Shown here: piece by piece, positions 32,795-43,950 of the stretch
Numbering within the stretch: the first letter of the stretch is position 1
Layout of the letters: the number at the start of each line of letters is the position of its first letter
Notes under the pieces: generated by a model
Seen by the model: only the letters and a program-made list of their open reading frames with translations
Databases searched by the model: none
Told to the model about the DNA's origin: nothing
NCBI GenBank assembly: GCA_965240325.2
Contig: OZ251231.1
Span: forward strand, 1,550,001 to 1,614,000
Source of the DNA: Rebecca billardiae RCC1528
Taxonomy: Eukaryota > Haptophyta
Reading direction: 5' to 3'
DNA length: 64,000 bases
Program-made: the position numbers and the translations under genes

Positions 32795-33703
32795 ATGGCC
32801 GACGACCCGCTCGCGAGCGTGGTGAGTGACCTGAAGAGCAAGATGCCCGCCGGGAGCTCAGAGCCGGCCAAGGCGCCGGCTAAACCTAGAGCCACGACGG
32901 GCTCCTCCACATCCGCCGCCCAGAAGCCAGGGGCTTCGGGATTCAGCACCGCGCACGGCAGCGCGGGCGGCGCCAGCAAGCGGTCAGACCCGACTCGCGC
33001 ATTCGCGGCCAAGCTCGACACGGAGGAGTTCCACCGGCGGCACGACGATCTCTCACAGGGCGTCGCGGAGCGGCTACGTCTCGTCGCGGGCGAGTTGCAC
33101 ACGCTCAAGCGGCTACAGGCCGAGCTCCACGCGCTCACTGGGCCGGGCCGGAAGAGCGTCGAGGAGATGCGCACGCAGATCACACACCTGAGCGTCGAGG
33201 TGGAGCAGGCGCGGCAGGTGTTCGAGGCGGACAAGGCGGCGCTCGCCGAGGCGGACGAGCGCGTGCGCAAGCACTCCGAGCTCAAGGAGGCGCTGATGGA
33301 GCGGCTCGCGCAGATCGTCGCGCAGAACGAGGCCGCCAAGCTCGCCAAGCTCAACGAGCTGATGGGCTCGCTTGAGCACCTCGAGGACGACGACGACGTG
33401 AGCCACGCGCGCGCGTCGGCGGCCGCGGCGGCCGCGGCGGCGGCCGAGGCGGTGAAGCGCGGCGGGACGGTGTCCTCTGAGGAGCTCCTCAAGCATGCGG
33501 CGCGGGTGGGCAGCGCCTCCTCCGAGGGCGCACCGAGTGGCACCGCACGGTCAGCCGGGTCAGCGTGCGGGCCATCGGATCATTCGCAAGCTGCGCCATC
33601 GCAGCGTGCCTCGGGGCCGCCACCGCCCGCAGCGACACACAGCGCGGCAAAGCAGCCGACGACGGCGCTGGTCGAGGAGGCCCCGGCATTTGATGGCTTC
33701 TGA
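32795..33703 (+). CDS. GORAB: RAB6-interacting golgin (GORAB)-like coiled-coil protein
   Basis: 302 residues, no intron, from the ATG at 32795 (MADDPLASVVSDLKSKMPAG). The first 70 residues are low-complexity. Residues about 72-195 are a long coiled coil: EEFHRRHDDLSQGVAERLRL, LHTLKRLQAELHALTG, then ERVRKHSELKEALMERLAQI and VAQNEAAKLAKLNELMGSL. The last block matches the conserved end of RAB6-interacting golgin (KEQL-x-EHL-x-IIQQNE-x-K-KLEELM pattern). GORAB acts at the trans-Golgi in COPI traffic; that is family knowledge. A poly-Ala tract (about 207-216) and a Ser/Pro-rich tail follow. Its neighbour across the shared promoter is a presumed Golgi glycosyltransferase, which fits the location. 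Confidence 0.7.
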   Translation: MADDPLASVVSDLKSKMPAGSSEPAKAPAKPRATTGSSTSAAQKPGASGFSTAHGSAGGASKRSDPTRAFAAKLDTEEFHRRHDDLSQGVAERLRLVAGELHTLKRLQAELHALTGPGRKSVEEMRTQITHLSVEVEQARQVFEADKAALAEADERVRKHSELKEALMERLAQIVAQNEAAKLAKLNELMGSLEHLEDDDDVSHARASAAAAAAAAAEAVKRGGTVSSEELLKHAARVGSASSEGAPSGTARSAGSACGPSDHSQAAPSQRASGPPPPAATHSAAKQPTTALVEEAPAFDGF

Positions 33704-34040
33704 TGGGATGCATGCGCACAGCCCGACAGGTGGCCGCCGCTTGGCCGAGCAATGGGCTGTGCCGGAGCTTTTCTGACCGAGCCGCCGAAGCCTGCGCGGC
33801 TGCGCGTTACAAGGCGATCGTAGTAGCCGCCAGTGCTGTTGTTCGTCATGACGATGCACTGATGCTGACTGCAGTTTCTGTCTCCGACGGCTTCTGACAA
33901 ACTGAGATAGCAGACCCTACCCGTGTCGCACGGTAGAGCTCTATGATATGTAGCCAATGGTGGTAATATCTCGCCTGCCTGAACATATTGTGCGTCTCTT
34001 AGCTACATTATTCTTAGAAACTGTAGCTAACTATGATGAT
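33704..34040. other. Intergenic with truncated MITE
   Basis: 337 bp. The only recognisable part is the right end of an M1 MITE at 33967-34023, which stops 17 bp before the next mobile element. Confidence 0.6.
33967..34023. mobile_element. MITE M1d, right end only, diverged
   Basis: Reads CTCGCCTGCCTGA, then TGTGCGTCTCTTA and TTCTTAGAAACTG followed by TA. A small insertion (AGCTACATTA) breaks the terminal repeat. Confidence 0.65.
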
Positions 34041-34399
34041 ATGACCGCGTTCCGCGGTCCTTTTCCGTAGAACCAACGCAGTTCGGGGCCCGCGGCGCAG
34101 TGGTTGAGAATGAGACTGACGAGTCAGTCAGTCCGAGTCAGAAAGACAGTTCAGCCACTCTGAGAGGGAGAGTCAGACCCGAGACCGAGTCTCGGACTCG
34201 GCGCGAGTATGCGGGCGCGCACGGCCAAGGGTGGCATGGGACACCAGCGGACGGGCCGCGCGGGGAAGCGGGGCGGCGCGCTCGCAGGGCGAGAGGCGCG
34301 GACGGGCCGCGCGGGGAAGCGGGGCGGCGGCGCGCGCAGGGCAAGAGGGCGAGAGGCGCCGCGCGGCGCCGGGCCGGCGCGTGCGCGCGTGCGGGCGCA

Positions 34400-35230
34400 C
34401 CTGCTTCAGCTTGCTTGCAAGGTGCTCGCGCTGCGCCATGCGCTCGACGAAGGGCCGCTGGTCGCGAGCCGGCGCGTGCGCGCGAGCGGGCGCACCTGCT
34501 TGAGGTACTCGCCCTGCGCCATGCGCTCGACGACGGGCCGCTGGTCGCTCAGCCGGCACGCCTCGTGCCGGCAGAGCGAGAGCGCGCGCCACTGCAGACT
34601 GCTGGCCCGCCGGCCTGCCGGCTGCGCAGCCGCGCACCGAGACCGACCGAGCGGAGCTCGGGGCGGTGGAACGAGGCGAGCGGCGCGTCGCGCCTGCCGC
34701 CGCGCGTGCGCGCCTGCTCCACCGCGCCGCCGTGCTCGCCCGCCGCCTCCTCCGCCGCGTCGGCCTCGAAGACGGCGGCTGCCAGCGGCAGGCTGAGCTG
34801 CGCGCGGCTCACTCACACTGTCTGTGAGTCCTCACGCTGCTGCCGGACCTCCGCGCCGCCGTCGACCGAGTTGAGGAGGAGCTCGGGCTCGGCGTCGAGG
34901 CGCGAGCTCGCGTGCTCGAGCTCGCCCTTCAGCCGCGCGAGCTCCGGGCGCATCCGGCTCATCAGCTCTGCCGCGCCGCTCGCTCGGCGGCGGCGGGCGG
35001 CGCGCTCTGCTCCGGTCGGCGAGCGACGAGCTCGCGTGCTCCGGACTCGGCTCGCCCTTGCGCGCTGCTCCTCGAGTGACGAACGCGCCCGCGGGCAGGT
35101 TGTTGCCCGTCGCCCCCGCCGCGATCTCGCCGCCCCCGTCGCGATCTCGTCGCCCGCCGCCTCCTCCGCCGCGTCGGCCTCGAAGACGGCGGCTGCCAGC
35201 GGCAGGCTGAGCTGCGCGCGGCTCACTCAC
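34400..35230 (-). pseudogene. Captured coiled-coil gene fragment inside E1
   Basis: On the minus strand, pieces of a charged helical protein alternate with intron-like gaps: AELMSRMRPELARLKGELEH, then FEADAAEEAAGEHGGAVEQA, then RLSDQRPVVERMAQGEYLKQ followed by a GTGCGC donor, and a second copy of that last exon (VERMAQREHLASKLKQ, again followed by GTGCGC). There is no complete frame. The same protein pieces occur in E3. The donors look like those of host genes here, so a host gene fragment was probably captured with its introns. The source gene is not in the window. Confidence 0.5.
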
Positions 35231-35555
35231 ACTGTCTGTGAGTCCTCACGCTGCTGCCGGACCTCCGCGCCGCCGTCGACCGAGTTGAGGAGGAGCTCGG
35301 GCTCGGCGTCGAGGCGCGAGCTCGCGTGCTCGAGCTCGCCCTTCAGCCGCGCGAGCTCCGGGCGCATCCGGCTCATCAGCTCTGCCGCGCCGCTCGCTCG
35401 GCGGCGGCGGGCGGCGCGCTCTGCTCCGGTCGGCGAGCGACGAGCTCGCGTGCTCCGGACTCGGCTCGCCCTTGCGCGCTGCTCCTCGAGTGACGAACGC
35501 GCCCGCGGGCAGGTTGTTGCCCGTCGCCCCCGCCGCGATCTCGCCGCCCCCGCCG
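34811..35555. repeat. Tandem repeat in E1, 414-bp unit, about 1.8 copies
   Basis: The block from ACTCACACTGTCTGTGAGTC at 34811 recurs at 35225, an exact spacing of 414 bp, with near identity through at least 35555. Confidence 0.9.
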
Positions 35556-35950
35556 CGATCTCGTCGCGCATGTGTCCGTGGCGCGCGCCTGCGAGGTGAC
35601 AGGCGGGCCGCGAGCTCAGCCTCGGGGAGAGCGGAGCGAGAGGGCGAGAGTGCGAGACGCGCGGCCTGCGAGGCGACAGGCGCGCTCGGGGAGAGCATTT
35701 TACTATTCACATTTAGATGTGATCAAGTTTCCCGATCCCGCCCGTCGCCCCCGCCGCGATCTCGCCGCCCCCGCCGCGATCTCGTCGCGCATGTGTCCGT
35801 GGCGCGCGCCTGCGAGGTGACAGGCGGGCCGCGAGCTCAGCCTCGGGGAGAGCGGAGCGAGAGGGCTAGACGCGCGGCCTGCGAGGCGACAGGCGCGCTC
35901 GGGGAGAGCATTTTACTATTCACATTTAGAAGTGATCAAGTTTCCCGAGC
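35521..35950. repeat. Tandem repeat in E1, 221-bp unit, two copies
   Basis: The block starting CCGTCGCCCCCGCCGCGATC at 35521 recurs at 35742. Both copies end in the AT-rich phrase CATTTTACTATTCACATTTA and GATCAAGTTTCCCGA. The second copy lacks about 10 bp. Confidence 0.9.
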
Positions 35951-36311
35951 CCTTGCCTTGCCGTTTTTATCGGTTGGCGGTTGGCGGCAATCTCATACTT
36001 AAAATCGCGCTCGTAACGAACCGTTACACTAATGTCACGTCCAGCTGACGTCCAGATCGCACTTTACTTAAGGGAATCAGCTGGACGCGCTTTTTTTCGG
36101 CCTAATAGACCTCTCTATGCGATCTCAAAAACTCGAAACTCGGTCTCCGCCAGCCCTAAAAATCGCCCCCCGTCCCTTTTTTCTTGATCAAAGATCTTTT
36201 TGAAACGTGGTTCGGGCCCGCTGGTGCGGGCTCCACGCTGCGCGCTCCGCCCTGCACCGCGGGCCACAATGTGGCTCAGGCTGCGCGACTCTGCCGTGCT
36301 GAGTCCAACTA

Positions 36312-36362
36312 CAGTTTACTAAGAATAAGAGACGCACACAGCTCATCAGGCAGGCGACAGTA
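36312..36362. mobile_element. MITE M1e, left end only
   Basis: CAGTTTACTAAGAATAAGAG preceded by TA, then GACGCACACAGCTCATCAGG. It lies 59 bp before the phospholipase ATG and 46 bp after the end of E1. Confidence 0.75.
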
Positions 36363-36420
36363 TCACAGGGCTGCCTTGCTGGCCGGCGAGAACGCGCGCA
36401 AATCCGGCGCGGCGGGCGCC

Positions 36421-37831
36421 ATGGCCGGCCGTGGCGGGACGGGCGATGCGCACACCCGTGAGGCGGTGGACGTCGTGGTGGCGGACGTGGTCGCCGGGCT
36501 GGTGGACGGCGCAGTGGAGCTCGCCCGTGCGGACGCCTCCGAGACGCTCGCCCGCTTCGTCGCCGAGCGCGCCGCCCGCCGGCGCAAGCGCTACATGTCG
36601 ACGATCGTCGAGCTGAGCGTGTCGCGCGCGACGCCGACGCTCGAGACGGCGCGCGAGCTGCTCGACGTGGCGCGCTTCTTCGCGCGTGCGGGCGAGCCGA
36701 GCTACATCTCTTCGAGCGGCGCGATGCACGCGCTGCTCTCCGCCGTGCTCTCCCCGCAGGCGGAGGCTCGCGCGACGGCGCTGCTCGCGTTCGCCTACGT
36801 CGAGATAGGCCGCAAGGAGGTGGCCCCGCTGCTCGAGGCGCTCGGGGCGCGCGCGAGCAGCGTGTGGAGCGCGGCGAACGCGGTGACGGTGCTGCGCGCC
36901 ATGTCCGTCTGCGCCGCGAACCAGCCCACGCTCGTCGCCCTCGGCGCGCACATGCCGCTCCTTGCGCTCGCCAACAAGCGAGGGTGCCCGGCCGCGCTCG
37001 GCGCGGACGCTCTCGGCCTCGTGGCGAACTGCGCGACGGACGCGCGCGTCGCGGCGCAGCTCGGCGCGGACGGGGCGGTGAAGGCGCTCTGCGCCGCCGC
37101 CGCCTCCGCCGCCGCCTCCGACGAGCCGCGCCCGCTCGAGCCCGCGCTGCTCGCGCTCGCGCGCTGCGTGTCGAGCTCAGAGGAGAACCGCTCGCGCCTC
37201 GTAGACTCCCCGGGTGGCCTGCGCAACTTGTTCACGTGGCTGCTGGCGGCGGAGGGCGAGGCGCGCGGCTCGGCGGCGGAGATCCTGCTCGCGCTCGCGC
37301 GCTCGCCGCGCCTCGCGCCCCGGCTCGCGCAGCGGCCGTACGCGCCGCTGCTGATCGAGTGCCTGCAGCGCTCGATGGCGGCAGACGCGGCGCACTGGCT
37401 GCCCGCCACGTGTGAGGCGCTCGCGCTCCTGTGCGAGCCGGAGGAGCTCGCCGCGGCGCTGTCCGGCGCGTGCGGGGAGCAGCTGTACCGCGCGCTGCAG
37501 CACGTGCTCATGACCTCCTCCGTCACCGCCGCGCGCGAGGAGGTCATGCGCACCGTCCAGCGCCTCTCCGAGCTCGACATCGAGGCGGCCGCCGCCACGT
37601 CCGCGCTCGCGCAGCTTGGCTACTCAGTGGGGCCCGGCCGGCCGCCCGCCGGCGCCGCCGGCGGGGGCGGGGGCGCGGGGCTGGGCGGCGGCGTTGGGAG
37701 CGGCGGGGGTGGCGCCGGGGCTGCTGCTGGCGCCTGCGCGGCCGGGCTGGGGCCCACCGCCGACGGCAGTGGCGGCGCAGGTGCCGACGGCAGCGGCGGC
37801 GGCGGCGGCTGCGGCGGCGGTGGCGGCGGCA

Positions 37832-37868
<37 letters not shown>

Positions 37869-40752
37869 GGTGGCGGCCGCCCCGTTCGCCGGTCTCAGCC
37901 GCGTCGACCTGCGGCTGCTGCTGCACTGCGCGTGCGTGGACGCGGGCGCAACGCCGCGGCTGCGCGAGCTCTCGCTGCTCGCCGTGGGCAACCTCTGCTT
38001 CCGCCACGAGGTGCGCCACACCGTGCTCAGCACCTCAGTCGCTGCCATTGCGGCGATCGCCCGCTCCGCGCCTGAGCCGCAGCTGCGCGCGGCGGCGGTG
38101 CGGCTGCTGGCCGCGTGCGGCGCGGAGTCGGCGCTCGGCGGTGCGGGGGGCGGCGATGCGGGGGGCGCGGGGGGCGCGGGCGTGGCGGACCGCGGCGCAT
38201 CCCCGCCCGCGGCGACGTCGGACGCCGACAGCGACGCCGACAGCGTGGAGGACACGTCCGCACTCGGCGCCCTCGGCCGACGGTCGACGCTGCCACGCGG
38301 CGGCGGGCGCGCCGAGCCCGCCGCGCGGCGCGCATCGTCCGCGCCGCTGGGCTGCATGGAGCGCGCGTCGTCCGAGCCGGTGATCAGCCCGCACTGGCGC
38401 GGCGCGGCCGCACAGCCGCCGCCCACGCCGCACCCGCTCCTCGCCCGCCCCCTGCCCTCCGCGCGCGGCGGCGCGCGGCCAGTGCGCATCCTGACCATCG
38501 ACGGTGGCGGCATCCGAGGTCTGGTGGCCCTGCAGGCGCTCCGCCGGCTGGAGGCGCTGGTGGGCGTGCCGCTGCGGAACGTGTTCGACCTGATCTGCGG
38601 CACCTCGACGGGCTCGATCATCGCGTACCTCCTCGGCGCCGTCGGCATCGGCGTCGACGCGGTCGAGTCGCTCTACCTCGACCTCTCGCGCCGCGCGTTC
38701 ACCCGCGCCAAGGGCACGCTCCGCGCGTCAGCTTACAGCGCGACCGCGTTTGCGGAGCTGCTGCAGGACCAGCTGGGCGGCTCGCGGATGCTGGACGCGG
38801 CGGTGTCCGCGGACGGCGTGAGCTCGACCAAGGTCTTCTGCGCCGCCGCGCTCGTCTCCACCTCGCCCCCGCTGCCCTTCCTCTTCCGCAACTTCGAGCA
38901 CTCTGCCCGGGTCCCCTCCCGCTACCCAGGCACAGCGGGCGCGCGCGCGTGGGAAGCACTGCGCGCGTCCACGGCGGCGCCGGGGTACTTCGACCCGGTG
39001 GTGATCGGGCGGGGCGAGGCGCGGCTCACGCTGGCTGACGGCGCGCTGCTGCACAACAACCCCACCTCGCTGGCGCTGCACGAGGCGGGCTGCCTCTGGC
39101 CAGAGAGGCCCTTGGGTGCGATCGTCTCGATCGGCACCGGCCGCGCGCCTGTCGCGGAGGCGCGCGCCTCGCTGCTGTCCGTGCAGAAGACGGTGTCGGC
39201 GCTGGTCTCGTCGGCGACGGACACGGAGCGGACGCACCAGGTGCTCGAGGACGTGCACCCGCCGCACGTCTACTTCCGCTTCAACCCCGAGCACGAGGCG
39301 TGCGCCTCCGAGCTCGACGACACGCGCGAGGCCACCGCCGAGGTGCTCCGCTCAGTGGGCACCGACTATGTCGAGGCGCACGACGAGCGGCTGAGGGAGG
39401 CGGCGGCGCGGCTGGTCGAGCTCGGGCAGCGGGACGCGGCGGCAGGGCGCGAGGCCCGCCGCCGCACGCCGCCCTCCGCGCCCCCGACCCCCGCGGCGGG
39501 CGTGCTGCTGGACGGCCGAGAGGCCGTGCCGGCGCGCGGCGCGCTCGCGCACTCGGCGTGGGCGTGCGCTCCGCACGATGGCGCGCCGCCTCTGTGCCCG
39601 GCGCACTCAGGGGCCACGGAGGAGGGCCTCGGCATGTCGCCGCTGCCCTCGCCTGACGTCGACGGCGGCTCGCTCCTCCCGCCGCACGACGGCAGCCGCG
39701 GCGTGTCCGGCGCGCCCGCGGGCGTGCGCGGCGCAAGCCCCACCCAGCGCGGCGCGGGCGCGGGCGCGGCGCTCGCTGCGCGTGTGCGCCGCACCGTCGA
39801 CTCCCAGCTCGTGCATTTCATGCGCCACTGCGCGACGTCGAGCCTCGCGCGGCTGGTGGACGCGGCGGTCGCGCACATGTCGAGCTCACACGACCGCTTC
39901 ATCCGCTGCCAGACCTTCCTCTCGTGGCTGCTGCGCGGCTTTGCAGAGCCCGAGGCGCACCACCTCGGCGAACTTTGGGTGCTGGTGCAGCCGCTCGCGG
40001 TCGTCGAGCGGCACGAGGCGGGCTTCCGCGCGTTCCTCGCGGACGCGGGGATCGGCGCGGAGACGAGGCGGCATGGCGGGCGGCCGTGGATCGCCGTGCA
40101 CGCCGCGGGGCTGCTCCCGTCCGCCCTCGGCGGCGCCGTGCCCGGCGGCGCGGGCACGGCCGCTTCGGGCGCGACTGCGCCGCACGGCTCGGGCGGCACG
40201 GCCAAGGCCGCCGAGCAGGCACAGGCGCGCGCAGAGACGGAGGCGGCGATGCGCTGGCTCGCCGGCGTGATCGAAGCTATCAAGGAGAAGGCGTGCCTCG
40301 TGATGCTCGCCGGCGCCACGCCCGCGCATACGCGATTGGCGCCTCGCACGGCGCGCGCGCTGCCGAGCACTGCGCGCGCCGATCGCGCCGAGGCGAACGG
40401 CGATGGCGCTCCGATCGCGCAGTGGGCGTCGCCGGTTCGAGCGCTGCCCGCGCTTGGCCACGCGACTGAGCCCGTGGCCGAGAGCGCGCACCGGCCGGGC
40501 GCCTCCCAGCGCTCCGCGCCAGACTCGACCGCGCCGACGCGCTGCGGCACGCGCGGAGACGCGCGCGATGATGTGGCTGCCGCGGCGAGTGCGCCAGCGA
40601 CATGGCCAGGCGGCAACGTGCAATCTGCTGGGGGGCACGCCTCTGCTGACAATGCTGCGCCAGTCACGCGCGCCGATTTTGATGCGCTCAACGCGAAGGT
40701 CGAGCGCATCCTGGAGATGATGGTGAACGGCCGTGCGCCGCGTCATGACTGA
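36421..40752 (+). CDS. ARM-repeat patatin-like phospholipase (iPLA2-gamma type)
   Basis: Calcium-independent phospholipase A2/lipid acyl hydrolase. 1,443 residues in one exon from the ATG at 36421 (MAGRGGTGDAHTREAVDVVV). Residues about 60-400 and 490-570 are Ala/Leu-rich armadillo/HEAT-like helices, interrupted by a Gly-rich linker (about 405-485) that also encodes a 15-20-residue Gly run. The patatin domain covers about 685-985: DGGGIRG at 694-700 (oxyanion hole), GTSTG at 727-731 with nucleophile Ser729, and ADGALLHNNP with catalytic Asp873. All catalytic parts are intact. About 440 residues follow that I do not recognise, with a helical block RRTVDSQLVHFMRHCATSSL and a short terminal coil. 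The frame is open for 240 bp upstream, but that part is mobile-element DNA and not protein. ARM plus patatin is known in plant and protist relatives. Confidence 0.9.
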
Positions 40753-41037
40753 TGACTGCGTCAGCGGCGCACCGCGCACGTCGGTCGCGTCGTCGTCGTC
40801 TGCGTGACACTTATCTCTTACAGTATGGCGCACGGCCCCCCCGAAAGGTCTGATGAGCGTGAGCGAAAGCCGGGGGGGGCGGCGCACGTGCTCCGCAAAA
40901 TCAAAAAGAGGATGCGCGCGCAGGATTTTTGGGTTTTTTGTAGGCGGTCGACTTAGGTGTGACATCAAGCGCATATATTAACGACGTGGTATATATATTA
41001 ACGACGTGGTATGCAACGGGCAGGCGTCAGTATATAT
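40753..41037. other. Spacer with 21-bp tandem duplication
   Basis: Between the phospholipase stop and E2. TATATATTAACGACGTGGTA occurs twice in tandem around 40973-41012. G- and T-runs lie at 40872-40940. No gene. Confidence 0.5.
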
Positions 41038-42705
41038 ATGACCGCGTTCCGCGGTCCTTTTTCCGTAGAACGAACGTAGTTCAGGGCCCGCGGTGGCGGT
41101 GCACCCTCCGTCGCAGTCGTCTATTGACAGACCAGTTGCATATGCCCGTACAACTAGACTCCATCAGCGGCGCGCCGCCGCCCGCCGCGCCGGGCGGGCC
41201 CATTGCAGCCGCCGGCGCGGCGCCGATTGTGTACAGGCGGATGCGACGAGGCGTGATCGACGCATGAGCGCGACTCCACGTGCACACCAGGCCACGCGGA
41301 GCTGACAGCCAGGGAGCACGGTGCGGGGCCGCGGATTCGTTCGGGCCGCTGCTGCTGACCGCTGTCCCCGGGGTCCGACCCCCCGCGCCGGCAGCGCCCG
41401 GGAGTAGGGCTGGAGGAGTAGGGTCCGAGTAGGGTTCGACCAGCGCCTGCGCGACGGCCGACAGGCGGGCGCGAGGCGTGATCGACGCATGAGCGCAACT
41501 CTACGTGCACGCCAGGCCACGCGGAGCTGACAGCCCGAGGGAGCACGGTGCCGAGGTGCGAGGGCACCGGTGATCCGGTTCGCGCACTCGCCGCGCGTGC
41601 ACGGGCAGCTGACACACCTCGATCAGGCTCGGCACGCGTTGCAGAGGCACGGCCAGCTCTGGGGACGTCACGCACCACCGTCGCCCGCGCAGCTCGTCCT
41701 CCTCGTAGAGTACCGTTCAGTTCCGAGGCGTAGCCCTCGCTCAGAGTCGACCGACGATGGACTCGGATCGTCGGCGCGCCTGCTCTCTCTCAATCAAGAA
41801 GAGTTCTGGGAGACCCCGGAAAGGCATGGCAAGGGCGGCGCGTGGTGAAGTCGAAGGCTCAGAGATCGATCAGTCCGGCATCAGGCGCCGCTGCCCCCGA
41901 GCTTGCGAGAGCCCGAACACAGGGCGGCGGCTGCGGCGCCGGCTCGCGGACACGCCGGGGCCGCGCAAGGCCGCGCCGAGGCATCGACAGGGCGGCAGGG
42001 GCGGCGGGGGCGCGCGGAGTGAGCGGGGGCACGACGAACGCGATGTCGACGGCAGTCGGGACCCGCCGCAGCCGCGCGCTCCAGGCGCCATTCGCCGCGC
42101 GCACCTGCCCATCGCCGTCCTCACCGTCGGTCGCTCGTGAGCCTCGTGCCCGTGGCTCGCCTCCAAACGCGGGCCGCCTCTGGTGGGCCGCCGCCCGGGG
42201 CCACGCGCGCGCCCAACCAAGTCCGTTCGCGTCAGATAGTATTGAGATTCGCCGAGGTTGGCCCATCGGCTACTGACCCTTGCCTCGTCGGCTCCTGATA
42301 CAGACACGGCGCGATTGAATAGTTGATTCAACTGATTCAAGGGACGTACATGGTCACATCGGTTCGCGGCAATCTATCTAGATACGTCATCGCTCCTTGG
42401 ACCTTGCTGCAATCTCATTGGCCGGAAAAATCGCTTGTAACGGTTCGTTACGTTAGGGATCCTAAAGGGCGTGAAGTTTTTTGGACGGGCGTCACTCCAC
42501 GCTTTACTATGAACTTGCCGTGGGCGCGACCTTTTTCGGCCTTGATGCATGTTAGAGAGGGTCTCAAAATTCGAAACTCGGTCTCCTCCAGCCATGAAAA
42601 TCGTCCCCCGTCCCTTTATTCTTGATCAAAGATCTTTTTGAAACGTTGTTCGGGCCCGCTGGTGCGGGCTCCACGCTGCGCGCTCCGCCCTGCACCGCGG
42701 GCCAT
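41038..42705 (+). mobile_element. Hairpin-ended element E2 (type I interior), diverged
   Basis: 1.67 kb from ATGACCGCGTTCCGCGGTCC to CACCGCGGGCCAT. It matches E4 and E5 along most of its length, with many substitutions and indels; 41790-41950 and 42430-42705 are easy to align by eye. It has the same terminal hairpins and no coding sequence I can support. It is inserted next to a TATATAT run. Confidence 0.75.
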
Positions 42706-43012
42706 GAGTGGATATCGCTGCCAATGATTGCGTTTGTAGTAATTGTACTGCCCGCCCTTAATTTTACGATATAGTAAGTAATAGAAGAAATCGAAATCAA
42801 ATAGGACAAAGACATTTCTAGCTACCTTTCTGATAGTCAAGATTCGCCTGTTGAACAGATTATTGCAAACAAGGTCTGAGATATCGAACATTCTTTTGAT
42901 GATAGTCGTTCACTCGGCCTCATATTCATCAAGCGACTCGAGATGTTATTGCGCGGGTAGTCCGAACCGACGTTCCCGCGCGCTCTCGTATCATACGGCT
43001 ATCGAGCTACTG

Positions 43013-43190
43013 ACTTGCTGATATACTCTTGGTCATCTACTGATTATTCTGATACGACGTCAATGCGGGTGGTAATCCATTCTTGACAAATTGTCCAATA
43101 CCCTTTTCCTCTGAAAGGGCCAAAACACTTGCTGATATACTCTTGGTCATCTACTGATACGACGTCAATGCGGGTGGTAATCCATTCTTG
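43013..43190. repeat. Direct repeat, about 64-73 bp, two copies
   Basis: Copies 43013-43085 and 43127-43190 share ACTTGCTGATATACTCTTGG and GGGTGGTAATCCATTCTTG. The first copy has an extra 9 bp. Confidence 0.9.
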
Positions 43191-43460
43191 TATTGCGCAG
43201 GTAAGATCTCTTTCAAACCCCATAGGCGGGTGCTGGTATCTTTGATTCCGTTCTTTGAAGATCGAGCTACGCGCGCCCGCGCTCGCTCGAAGACTGCCAC
43301 TGTGCGGGTGGGCTCTCTTCAGCGAGCTCCGTTGGCGTGGAGTCAGCGATCAAGCTGAGGTTGCAGCGCGGCAACATCGTGCATGGTGGGCGGGTACCGA
43401 CGCCGCGCTTTGCACGCCGTCTGCGACGGCATCAAACGCCGCGACCACCGCGGCGCCCGG

Positions 43461-43950
43461 CCAGCGCGGCAGCATCGGGCCTGCTGACGGCGGGCGTGAC
43501 GGTCGGGCGGGCGCTACGGCATCCGGGCGCGGCGGCGAGTGCAGCAGCGGTGGCGGGCGCGGCGGCTGGCAGAGCGCATCTCGCGACGAGGAATTACTCG
43601 GCGCGCACGTCACGCCGCGCGCGGTATCGATTCGTCGCCCGGTGAGCGCGGCAGCACCGGGCCTGCTGAATGCGGGCGTGACAGCGGCCGGGCGGGCGCC
43701 GCAGCGGTCGGGCGCTGCGCCTGCGCTGGCGCGGCACTGTGGCGGGCGGCGCGGTGGCAGACGCAGCGGCGGACGCCGCGGCGGCGGGCGCGACTGCGGG
43801 CGGAGCGCATCTCGCGACGAGGAGTTACTCGCCGCGCACGTCACGCTGCGCGCATCTTCGAGTGGTTGCTCCGCAGCGAGTGCGGGCAGCACCGGGCCGC
43901 GACAAGAAGACGTTCGGTGCGAACTTCATGCCGCGCACATCATCGAGCGG
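43461..43950. repeat. Diverged GC-rich tandem repeat, unit about 200 bp
   Basis: CGCGGCAGCAYCGGGCCTGC marks the unit starts near 43461 and 43648, and GCGCATCTCGCGACGAGGA recurs at about 43570 and 43806. A third, shorter unit follows. Confidence 0.7.

Larger units (their letters stand above)
34041..36266 (+). mobile_element. Hairpin-ended element E1 (type II interior)
   Basis: A 2.2-kb non-autonomous element. The left end ATGACCGCGTTCCGCGGTCC forms a 7-bp hairpin with a TTC loop and is shared with E2-E5. The right 265 bp (36001-36266) are almost identical to those of E4 and E5, including GTAACG-AAC-CGTTAC, an inverted CGTCCAGCT/AGCTGGACG pair and the large terminal hairpin ending GCGGGCC. No transposase is present. 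The interior differs from E2, E4 and E5: it holds a coiled-coil gene fragment on the minus strand and two sets of tandem repeats. No target duplication is evident. Confidence 0.75.

Noticed and set aside
34041-36266. E1 considered as a Helitron because of its hairpin end
   Set aside because: Helitrons start with TC and end in CTRR with the hairpin only near the 3' end. Here the ends are ATGACC and GGCCAT, both with hairpins.
39366-40709. A 447-codon frame opposite the phospholipase tail
   Set aside because: Ser/Ala/Arg-rich shadow. The phospholipase frame is continuous with the catalytic domain.
43461-43950. Spaced GC-rich repeats considered as a CRISPR array
   Set aside because: Units are about 200 bp, imperfect and without short constant repeats; the setting is eukaryotic.
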